64,000 nt of DNA from Bradyrhizobium sp. B124 (lineage in GTDB: Bacteria > Pseudomonadota > Alphaproteobacteria > Rhizobiales > Xanthobacteraceae): the NCBI RefSeq assembly GCF_038967635.1, contig NZ_CP152413.1, positions 8,188,001-8,252,000 of the forward strand, given 5' to 3'. Positions 26,626 to 34,474 of this stretch are shown piece after piece. The first letter of the stretch is position 1. Each line of letters opens with the position of its first letter. The notes under the pieces were generated by a model. It saw nothing but the letters and a program-made list of their open reading frames with translations. It had not been told where the DNA came from and did not search any database. The translations under genes were made by a program, and so were the position numbers.

Positions 26626-27348
26626 TCAGCGCTTCTTCCGCGCCGTTTCGTCCATTATGCGCTTGCCTTGGGCGATCCGCTCTGTCTCGGCGGCTTTAGC
26701 TTCACCGCTGGTGCGCCAGCTGCCGGTCAGAACTTTGGGTAGAACGTCATCGAGTTGCATCGTCAAACCGACAAAGGCGATGCGGCCGTCACGGTCGACG
26801 ACGAACGAGGTGGGAATCCCGACATAACGGCTGGGACGTAACCAAAGCTTTTCCATTTCGCGTGTGTAGTCGAACCCGATCCGGTAGTTGAGATTCGGTA
26901 ACTTTTTGGTCAACCATGCGTCCAACTTGTTTTGGGCCTCGTCCGCTGTTTGAGCGCGTTCAAGAGCTGCGAGTCCGAGGACCTCAACTCCGCCGTCTTT
27001 ATATTTCTCTTGCAACTGCACCAGATGGGACAGGGCCGCCTCACACGGTTTGCACCAAGTTGCCCAGAATTCGACGATATATACTGTTCCGGGCTGGAAG
27101 CTTACAAGGGGCTGGCCACGCAGCCATTTTTCGACTTTGATCGGAGGAGCTGGAGATTCTAAGCCCAGCACCATATCACTCTGCAAAACTATTGCCCGAC
27201 CTTGCGCCACTCTTTGTGCTAGCTGATCTCTTTTCGCGGCACAGAGCGGCTTGGTGTATACGGACTGCGCAGCGAGATCCGCGGCGAATGTCGGTGCCGC
27301 CGCACTAAGCGCGGCGACGCTCCAAGTCACAAGCAGGGAGTTTTTCAT
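26626..27348 (-). CDS. TlpA/ResA-type thiol-disulfide oxidoreductase, exported
   Basis: A 240-residue periplasmic thioredoxin-fold protein. Signal peptide at 1-22 (LVTWSVAALSAAAPTFA before AADL), then the redoxin domain with VEFWATWCKPCEA (C99 and C102) and the cis-Pro loop VGIPTSFVVDRDG. It probably reduces disulfides in the periplasm, for example in cytochrome c or oxidase assembly, but no partner lies nearby. The two extra cysteines are only C36 and the pair, so it is not a multi-domain relay. A Lys/Arg-rich C-terminal tail is unusual. Confidence 0.87.
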   Translation of the reverse strand: MKNSLLVTWSVAALSAAAPTFAADLAAQSVYTKPLCAAKRDQLAQRVAQGRAIVLQSDMVLGLESPAPPIKVEKWLRGQPLVSFQPGTVYIVEFWATWCKPCEAALSHLVQLQEKYKDGGVEVLGLAALERAQTADEAQNKLDAWLTKKLPNLNYRIGFDYTREMEKLWLRPSRYVGIPTSFVVDRDGRIAFVGLTMQLDDVLPKVLTGSWRTSGEAKAAETERIAQGKRIMDETARKKR

Positions 27349-27694
27349 CTCAGGAGCGGGGCACGTGAGTTGAAGGAAAGCATCGGTCGTCTCATCTGTG
27401 TGCAGTCAGCACTCGTTCGCTATTGCTGCACCTACTAGCAACGTCTGTGCCATGTCGTCAGCATGCAGCACCGCTGGCATCGAGTTTGACGCCAAACACC
27501 CAGCCGTTCCTCTGGCCGCCTGCGAGGAGGTGCGGCCGTGCCCAAGCAAATCGGCGGCCAGACGTTTTTCGGCGCAAATCGTTCGGGGCAGGGCGCACGT
27601 TTCACGGTGCGATTCACGCTCAGTAAAGAATTCGACTGCGTTGCAAAGGGACCTGCTCCGAAAAGTCTATCATCTGGGCCTGGGTTACAAAGAG

Positions 27695-27916
27695 ATGACT
27701 GCATCTCTCAACGCGCGGCCAATGTGTTCGGTATGTAAGCACCGGATCGCATTGGCGCGCGTATCTCCCGGCAAAAGTGGATTCGAAGAGCGCACGTTTA
27801 AATGTTCGACTTGCGAGCGTACGGAAGTCGTATCCTTGGCCGTGCATCCAATGAAGACAGATGCGGCCGGTTTGCGGACAGGCGAGTTGAAGCCATCGCA
27901 TCAAATTCATTCATGA
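27695..27916 (+). CDS. Small zinc-ribbon-like protein
   Basis: A 73-residue protein with two CxxC knuckles (MCSVCKHR at about 9-16 and KCSTCERTE at about 35-43), so probably a zinc ribbon. The surrounding blocks ALARVSPGKSGFEERTF and HPMKTDA are those of a small family common in Bradyrhizobium. I start at the ATG at 27695; the frame is open to 27398 but the upstream part has no such similarity. Its 3' end meets the convergent gene at 27911. Confidence 0.6.
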   Translation: MTASLNARPMCSVCKHRIALARVSPGKSGFEERTFKCSTCERTEVVSLAVHPMKTDAAGLRTGELKPSHQIHS

Positions 27917-28120
27917 AAGGTAGGCTGGACGAGGCAGCACGTCGGGCTCTACGCGGCCCATCTCGGCCCATCCGACGCACTTTCCATTCGGGGCACGATA
28001 ACCAGGGCCGCCACGTTCTCCGCATTCTGCGGCTGCCGGGGCGGCAAGACAAAGCAATATGGCCATGGCCGCTCCGCTCGTCGCGGCCCTGGTGCGATGT
28101 TCAGACCGGCGGTGCTCCAC
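27911..28120 (-). CDS. Small exported hypothetical protein
   Basis: About 69 residues if the GTG at 28120 is used, 51 with the ATG at 28066. A basic n-region and hydrophobic stretch (AILLCLAAPAAA) before AECGERGG looks like a signal peptide. The mature part has GGPGYRAPNGKCVGW, a block of a small exported family frequent in rhizobia; relatives usually continue with a Cys-rich end that is absent here, so the C-terminus may be altered. Confidence 0.5.
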   Translation of the reverse strand: MEHRRSEHRTRAATSGAAMAILLCLAAPAAAECGERGGPGYRAPNGKCVGWAEMGRVEPDVLPRPAYLS

Positions 28121-28143
28121 GTGATGTGGAAACGCGAACCACA

Positions 28144-28383
28144 CTAGGTCGGTCCAGGCGGCGGCTTGTTCTGGAATTGGATGTTGCACTTCTTGGCGAC
28201 GGAAGCTTGTTCGATGGCGACCATCTGTCCCTTCATTTGACCGAGTTCGGCCGCGGTCAGCTTATCGCCGCCAACCAGGAACGCAGCGGGCCAGAAGACG
28301 ATAACGGCCGCTGTCGTCGCGATCGTGTCCTTCGTTCGCTGGCTATCGGCCGCAACAGGGCAACCCGAGCCGGCAGGGCCCAT
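28144..28383 (-). CDS. Small exported or membrane protein, N-terminus uncertain
   Basis: The 79-residue frame GSGCPVAADSQRTKD, then a hydrophobic helix TIATTAAVIVFWPAAFLVGG and a soluble C-terminus TAAELGQMKGQMVAIEQAS. This looks like the C-terminal part of a small rhizobial lipoprotein-like family. The frame is open further upstream (to about 28437, GAGSIEAAYFTSSSRG) without a good start, so it may be N-terminally truncated. Confidence 0.5.
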   Translation of the reverse strand: MGPAGSGCPVAADSQRTKDTIATTAAVIVFWPAAFLVGGDKLTAAELGQMKGQMVAIEQASVAKKCNIQFQNKPPPGPT

Positions 28384-28453
28384 GCCCCGACTGCTGGAAG
28401 TGAAATAAGCGGCCTCGATGCTCCCCGCGCCCGGATCGCTTTTCAGCTCGCTC

Positions 28454-29023
28454 TTATGTAGCGCAGCGCGGTTTTAGGTTGACTGACCGCAGGACGGTGT
28501 CCAACCCGCTCCGGCTGCAGTTTTTCTTCTCGCTGGCCTGTTGAGGCGTGTCGGCCCGTACCGGCGGTGAACTAATTTCGGCAGCCGCTTTACGCTTCGT
28601 CAATTGGTATTTTGTGTCTGCGGGATCATGCCAATGTCGAGAAATGATCTTCAACGGCTCCTTCCGCTGTTCGCTCTGACGGGGCGTGACAGCGACCTGG
28701 ACGGGCGCTGTGGGGGCGGCAGTCGTTGCGGACGAAGCATCGATTGTGACCGCAGCAACCCCGTGCGCTTGCGCGGGTTCATTCGCGACGGCCGCGCCGG
28801 TAGTCTCTGGCTCGGCTTTCAATGGAAGGCGGTCGCCCTTACCCGACGTCTCCGCCACGGGGTAGGAGGCCATCGTGAGCGCTGCGGGGGCGGGATTTCT
28901 CCCCAAGGCTGCAACAGCGCCCATACCGAATAGGCCAACGACTCCGAACGCTACAATCGTGATACGCACGGATCGATCCTCGACCAACACAGCGAACTGC
29001 AGGCTTTGCCCGAAATTAGCCAA
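28454..29023 (-). CDS. Hypothetical membrane-anchored protein
   Basis: A 189-residue protein with one N-terminal transmembrane segment at about 22-42 (TIVAFGVVGLFGMGAVAAL) followed by a long Ala/Pro/Thr-rich, probably disordered, periplasmic part and a basic C-terminus with two cysteines (NCSRSGLD, KPRCAT). I do not recognise the family. The topology would be N-in, C-out. Confidence 0.5.
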   Translation of the reverse strand: MANFGQSLQFAVLVEDRSVRITIVAFGVVGLFGMGAVAALGRNPAPAALTMASYPVAETSGKGDRLPLKAEPETTGAAVANEPAQAHGVAAVTIDASSATTAAPTAPVQVAVTPRQSEQRKEPLKIISRHWHDPADTKYQLTKRKAAAEISSPPVRADTPQQASEKKNCSRSGLDTVLRSVNLKPRCAT

Positions 29024-29098
29024 GAATAAGGCTAAACCATTGGCGAGTTTGATGGAATGGCATTGCCGTGTCCGTCACTGCAAGAGGGATGGAGCGAC

Positions 29099-29161
29099 GT
29101 GCCGACAGGTACTGTGAAATGGTTCAACCCAGTCGAGTGCGCCAAGGTGAGCTACGATCCA
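29099..29161 (+). pseudogene. Cold-shock protein, N-terminal remnant
   Basis: GTG start then VPTGTVKWFNPVECAK: the first residues of a CspA-type RNA-binding protein, which usually begins MxTGTVKWFNxxKGYGFI. The frame loses similarity after about 15 residues and has no FGFI or VFVH block, so only a dead 5' piece remains. Confidence 0.55.
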
Positions 29162-29501
29162 GGTAGTGCTCAGGCGCCCAGTTGTATCTCGCACGCGACC
29201 CTTGGATTTTGCCGCACGCTTGCGAGCAGTTGAACGAGCAAAGACACTTCGAAACTGATTGGCTGCAGGCAGGCTTGAGCTTCATCGAGACGCCGGGAAG
29301 GAACTAGTCCTTGGCACCGCTCCTTGGGCGGTTAGCAAGCATTCGGTCGTGTCTCGCCGTTTCACACCTTAGAGAGAGAGTAGGATGTGCTTCGAGAGCG
29401 CGTCCTCGCGTTCTGAACCGCGGCGTAACCAATTGATCTTGCTGGGCCCGTATTTCGCCGAAAGTTCAGAATAGACGTTGATCTTATTGCATTTCCCGGC
29501 T
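29162..29501. other. No gene seen
   Basis: About 340 bases between the cold-shock remnant and the tRNA fragment with no supported frame. Confidence 0.4.
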
Positions 29502-29548
29502 GATTTTGATTCCGCCATTCGGAGGTTCGATCCCTCCCGCCCCAGCCA
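29502..29548 (+). repeat. 3' part of a tRNA-Gln(UUG) gene, probable island attachment site
   Basis: The bases GATTTTGATTCCG at 29502-29514 fit the 3' half of an anticodon arm with anticodon TTG; 29521-29537 form a perfect T-arm (GGAGG / TTCGATC / CCTCC); then CGCCCCA, G and CCA finish a tRNA 3' end. Upstream bases do not form a D-arm or the partner acceptor strand, so only the 3' portion is present. Such fragments are left where an integrative element used the tRNA gene as its attB. An integrase remnant starts 102 bases downstream. Confidence 0.72.
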
Positions 29549-29649
29549 GGTCGTCCTACCGGCCTGAAAATACTGACGAAATCGGCCTAGCTAGGGAGCT
29601 GCTGCACAGCTCTGCGACACCTGACTGCCGCACAGGGGTGTATTTCGCG

Positions 29650-31404
29650 ATGGCTGTCCGCATCTTTCGCCGTGACGCCGTGTATTGCTGGCGGCGACGA
29701 CCGCCGCGCGCGCTTGCCAATTTCCTGAACCGTCCGCATCTTTTTCTGAGCCTGAGAACGACAAGCTGCGTGGTGGCGCGTCGGCTGGTTGTTCAGCTTG
29801 ACCTGATCCTGGAACATGCCCGCGATGCTCGCCGAAGACGCCAACCTGCACCTGCCGCCGTCCCAAATTGAGACAATGCTGCAGGGCGTCGTCAGCCGAC
29901 ATCTGGCGAAGCTGGAGCGCGTTGCACTTGCCGCAAAATGCGCACGCGGGTTCGACCCGGAACGGGCGCGGATGGACGACAAGCCGGGCGTTTTGGACCT
30001 ACGCCCTGTTGGACGCGCAGGGCTCTACGGCGGTTGTACGAGCGGAGGATCGGATCCGGATGGGGGCTGACGGCCTCTCTGACGCGGATATCGAGGCCGT
30101 GCAGAATCATTTGGCCATGCTCCGAACGAATGATCTGGTTCCGATGAATCGCCATATCCTCAGCACCTGATCGAGACGAGTGATGCTAGCCCGACCGCTA
30201 TGAACATCGACGTTGCGCGGGGGACGTACTTCCGCGGAATGAAGCTCGCCTTGGCCGAAATCGACCGACGCTATGGGGGTGATCGCGTCGAGGATGAAGG
30301 CTTCGTGGATCGCATACTTCTGTCGAAAAGCGATCCACCGCAGCAGGTCTTGCCATCCGAGGCGGACAGCCATGTCCGCCACAGCGATCCACCGAAGGCT
30401 GCGAGCCGTCTCCCCCAGTCCGTTCCGATGACCGATCTCTCGAAGTTCGCCGATGATGTCATCCTGCATAATGCCAGAGACGACCATTGGGATGACAAGA
30501 CCCAACGGCAGGCGTCGATTTCGTGCGTTCAGAGGTCTACAGGTACTACGGCAAGTCGGGGAACGATAATATGATCGGACTATCGCCGAGCTGCGCGCTA
30601 TCGCTCTGCAGCGCAATCCGAAGGATTGTGGGATCGCCGGCGACACGCTCAATCGTCACCTTACATTCCTTGCTCAGATCTTCCGGCACGCGGTTGCGCG
30701 CGGGGTTGACGCACTCGCCGAGATCGAACTCGTTGCGCTTCGCTCAAAGGATAAGAAGAAGCGCGCACGGGACGAGAGGGCCAAGTTGCCGCTTGACCAG
30801 GCTGCGGCGATCTTCGGCACACCTCCATTTCACAGTTGTGCAGGTTGGAACGCGTTGGCAGAGCCGGGTCCTGACGGACTGAACCAGATCTTTCATTGCG
30901 CTCTCTACTTCGTACCGATCCTCATCTACTACACCCGCTGTCGCCGCGAAGAATTGTGCGGGTTGATGGTGGATGACGTCATCCTCGACAATGGCGAAAT
31001 TCCCTATCTCCATATTGAGAAGAACGAACGGAGGCGAATCAAGATCCCTCAGTCGCAGCGCAACGCCCCCTTGCATGCGGAGGTGCTCCGGCTGAATTTA
31101 GCCGCCTACGTCGAGGCGATTAAGGTGCTCGGCTACAAGCTGCTATTCCCTGATCTTTACTCGCCTTCCAGTGCATCACCGCTGGGTGACCGTATCCGTC
31201 CGCGCGACGGAGGAAGGTTTGGGGGTTCATGGGATGCGGCATCTGTTCGGTGCACAACTCAAGAAGAAATTGGTGACGGAGGAAGATCGCGCCGATCTGC
31301 TTGGACACGGCGGCCATAGCGAGACCAGCGAGCGCTACTGCGAACCGCACGAGATCGCAACGTTGTACGGGTTCGTTCAGAAGCTTCAAAGCTTCCGGTG
31401 GTAA
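29650..31404 (+). pseudogene. Tyrosine-recombinase integrase, several frameshifts
   Basis: One ~580-residue integrase read across frames: MAVRIFRRDAVYCWRRRPP, FLNRPHLFLSLRTTS (N-terminal DUF6538-like region), MLAEDANLHLPPSQIETML, LLDAQGSTAVVRAEDRIRMG, YFRGMKLALAEIDRRYGG, then the catalytic domain with RREELCGL (first Arg), VHGMRHLFG (His-x-x-Arg) and LLGHGGHSETSERYCEP (His/Tyr). At least four frame changes, for example near 29,830, 29,970, 30,170 and 31,190. It is next to the tRNA-Gln fragment, so it is probably the dead integrase of the island. Confidence 0.8.
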
Positions 31405-31858
31405 TAGCTGAGCTGAAGCCCGAAGAGGGGTAGGAAGCGCCGAACCTCAGGGCAATCAACTGTCTTTGATTAATTAAGCAATCTGAACCTAATCGGCACC
31501 ATCTAGACCGAGAAGGATGGTGAGTGCGATGGATACCCTCGACCTGTCAGGATTACTTCTCGAACTCTTGAGTGGCATGTTCGATTTTGGAGAGACAAAG
31601 GAACAGGGCTGAGGTCGCTGCGGCTGACGGCTAGCAGGGTTTGATGTCGGCACTGCTTCGCAGATACCCTGCCTTCTTGGAGGTCGTCGCCTTGTCAAAT
31701 CGCCTGTGCCGTTTACAAATTTTCCGGTGTCCTCCGGGTGAGTGTGCCATGGCCACGATTGCAATGGCCACAGTCAGCGAGATCGTTGATGAGTCGCGTG
31801 AGCTGGCTGAGTGTGAATCGGCGTTGAACCGATAAGGGTGACAAAATGAGAAGCCCAG
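31405..31858. other. No gene seen
   Basis: About 450 bases between the integrase remnant and the envelope locus. No supported frame; a plus-strand frame at 31641-31835 has no recognisable feature. Confidence 0.4.
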
Positions 31859-34474
31859 CTAAGAACGGAGATCTATATCGATCTCTACCTCGTTCGTTTC
31901 TAACTCTGTAAGATCGCCGCGCGTTGGAGCGCAAGATCCCGCCTTTATGGCCGCTATTGAACCCCGTTTGACGCCGCTAAAAACGTAAAAACCCGCAGCG
32001 TCGGTAACCGTTTGTCTTTTTAAACCATCAAAATCCCCGGTGACGGTCACTCCAGCAGCTGCCTTGCCGGCAAGTCCCGTCACACGACCAGCGGCCACGA
32101 CGGTTCGGTTCTGGGAAACTCCGTTCGCGCTGGGTCGAAGTGTCTTCAAGTCGCCAACTTCCAAAATGTCGCCGGGGCGAGCATCCTTCAATTGAACCTC
32201 GACGCTTTCGATTCTTCCGAGAACAAGGGGTAGGCGCCGCCCAACCCAATCCTCAGACCATCGCAAGCTATGCTGAGGAATCGTCGTCGACTGCCATTGC
32301 TGGCCAGAATTGTGCTGATCAAAAATTGCATAGGAATTGCCGGGTGCCAGTGCTGGCGGAATAACGTCGGTAAACTCCACATGTGTTGCGTCTGCTCGCT
32401 TAAAAACAATCGAGGCGTGGCCTGATGGAGCGGCCCCGTCATCCCTTCGTATGCGGTAGGAAAACGCAATATGCGTGGCGTTAAACACCGACAGCGAGTT
32501 CATATCAAAGCTAACCGAGGCGACGTTTGATTGCGCAATTAATTTGGCAAATGCGGAGGGTCCGGAAGATTCTTGCCCCGAGATCCATTCGTATTGTCCC
32601 CCAGTCGAGGAGATGCGAGCAGAATGCTCCGGCGCTACCTTTCCCAGAATAATTGTTGGCGTATTGTCGTCTACGACGGTGATCGATTGGCGCCCTGACT
32701 CGTCGGCTGGATTGCGGACGAAATGAGTAATCGGTTCGCCATCGATGGACACCGTGGCGACGCCGGAATCTTTCACAAAAACAGTAAGTCCGTTCAGGTC
32801 GCGCGTGCTCGCAGCACGATCAGGAAAAACGGTTCCAAGTACCGGGTCAAAATAAGATCTAATTTGAACGGCAGACGTGTGCGGATCGACGGTAAGATGG
32901 TCACCGATGCCGGTGCGAAGAATATTGTAATTTGCCCATACGCCTGCCGCTGGAACCCAGACCCGCTGTCCGAACGGGTGATTTGCGGTGGGATCGTAGT
33001 AGTGCATTGAGAGCTCTGCGAAAGCGGCCATGGTCGCCGGACCGAAAGGTGACTCCGTCGTTGCGTGGAATGTCGGATCGAAGCGCGTGGTTCCGAAATG
33101 GGTATACCAATTGTGCTCGACTGTACGACCCTTACTGACCAGGGCCAGGCTCAACGCAATGAGCCCGCCGCTCGTTGATCCCTGGTCTGCTTGCCGGCAG
33201 TAGACATTCTCGCGACACAAAAAACGCTGCGCGTCGAAGTCAGCCATAGCGGGGTCGTGTTCGGCCAGCATCTTCGGAACATCGGAGAGGGGGCTGCCTA
33301 AAGCGCCGAAATCGCCATGTGTTTTTACAAGCGCGTAGAACCCGGCGAAGCTTTCGAATGCGGCAGGAATTTGCGAAGCAAAATTGACGGTTTCCTGATG
33401 GGGAGGGTTGTAGATCGCCGTGACACTGCGAATCCCCAATTTTTTCAGGATGTCCGCGTGATAGGCGTCGCTTCCTTTTCTGGCGGCCAATCCTTCCATG
33501 TCGTGGCGCACCACATCTTTCCCCGGCCCCTGATCGAGAAGGTCGCCGCGGTGGTAGTGTGGTCCGGGACCTTCAAAGTCTGGATGGTACGTGACCCCGC
33601 CGTGTCCAGTGGCTATTGATGGCCTTATGTTCATGTATTCAAGAAATGGAATTTGCGCCAAGACCGAATAGCGGCTGAAATTGTCCCTCTCGATTCCAGC
33701 AATCCTGGTATCGCATCCGGTGGTGCAAGAGGGAGCGCGCAGAAGCAGGGCGGTTACGGCCGGTAACGGTGCGGAGACGTCGTTGATCCGCGAACCAAGA
33801 GGCCATTCTTCATTCAAAACCAGCGTTATGGTGTGAGGCGTCTGCGTCTTGGCGTCGCCGTCGCTCTCCATGCTTCTGATGACGTCATTGGTATAGTTTG
33901 ATGAGGTGCCGTCAGCAAAGCGGACTTCGATGGTCAGATCCTGCGGCGCCGTTCCATCCAGCAGAAGCCGAAGTTGCTGATAGCCTCGGCGATGTTCGAA
34001 GCTCTTCAACCACGGAGCATCGGGGAGCGAAACCTCGGTCGAACTGCTCGAGAGTTTCACCGGCTCTGGAAAGGTTGCTTTATACTGAGGCACCATATCA
34101 TCCGACCATGAATGCAGATGATCGATATTGCCCCGGTGCCATTCTCGAGTAAGCAGTTCGAATACAGGCAGGTTGTCAACTAATGAAGGCTGTCTATTCA
34201 ATCCGCTGAAAGAGTCGAAAAAGGCTCCCACATCGGGTAGTCCGCTGGAGCTGCTCACCCAGACACTATCGGAAATGGGTAGTCCTAGATCTTCGTTAAG
34301 GAACCTGTGAATGGCTGCCTCGTGCCATGGCGCCTCGTAGTCGGCGTCGCTGGAGATGGTGACCATCTGACCGAAGGGAAACGGCAACCGGCGAAGATCA
34401 GAGCTCGCTGCGTCAGCTGAGCCGCAGAGGCTCGTGCACAGGATCGTGCACAGAATCAGAGATCGCACGTTCAA
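31859..34474 (-). CDS. Large exported protein, cassette copy 1 (SDxDxxxPWH family)
   Basis: An 871-residue exported protein of unknown function with a signal peptide (1-22, SLILCTILCTSLCGSADA). Conserved with the 44538-47201 protein: SSDADYEAPWHEAAIHR at 41-57 (SDxDxxxPWHxAAIHRxxNEDLGLxISDS), WHRGNIDHLHSWSDD at about 112-126, EHNWYTHFGT, and a C-terminal domain AAGRVTGLAGKAAAG that looks like a carboxypeptidase-regulatory-like beta-sandwich. The acidic SDxD followed by His motifs suggests a metal-dependent hydrolase, perhaps deacetylase-like, but I cannot assign it. Its ATG overlaps the preceding SGNH gene (ATGA), so it is translationally coupled to it. Confidence 0.82.
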   Translation of the reverse strand: MNVRSLILCTILCTSLCGSADAASSDLRRLPFPFGQMVTISSDADYEAPWHEAAIHRFLNEDLGLPISDSVWVSSSSGLPDVGAFFDSFSGLNRQPSLVDNLPVFELLTREWHRGNIDHLHSWSDDMVPQYKATFPEPVKLSSSSTEVSLPDAPWLKSFEHRRGYQQLRLLLDGTAPQDLTIEVRFADGTSSNYTNDVIRSMESDGDAKTQTPHTITLVLNEEWPLGSRINDVSAPLPAVTALLLRAPSCTTGCDTRIAGIERDNFSRYSVLAQIPFLEYMNIRPSIATGHGGVTYHPDFEGPGPHYHRGDLLDQGPGKDVVRHDMEGLAARKGSDAYHADILKKLGIRSVTAIYNPPHQETVNFASQIPAAFESFAGFYALVKTHGDFGALGSPLSDVPKMLAEHDPAMADFDAQRFLCRENVYCRQADQGSTSGGLIALSLALVSKGRTVEHNWYTHFGTTRFDPTFHATTESPFGPATMAAFAELSMHYYDPTANHPFGQRVWVPAAGVWANYNILRTGIGDHLTVDPHTSAVQIRSYFDPVLGTVFPDRAASTRDLNGLTVFVKDSGVATVSIDGEPITHFVRNPADESGRQSITVVDDNTPTIILGKVAPEHSARISSTGGQYEWISGQESSGPSAFAKLIAQSNVASVSFDMNSLSVFNATHIAFSYRIRRDDGAAPSGHASIVFKRADATHVEFTDVIPPALAPGNSYAIFDQHNSGQQWQSTTIPQHSLRWSEDWVGRRLPLVLGRIESVEVQLKDARPGDILEVGDLKTLRPSANGVSQNRTVVAAGRVTGLAGKAAAGVTVTGDFDGLKRQTVTDAAGFYVFSGVKRGSIAAIKAGSCAPTRGDLTELETNEVEIDIDLRS

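Noticed and set aside
30107..30652. 181-residue minus-strand open frame
   Set aside because: It is antisense to the integrase remnant, whose pieces have recognisable catalytic motifs; the minus-strand translation has none.
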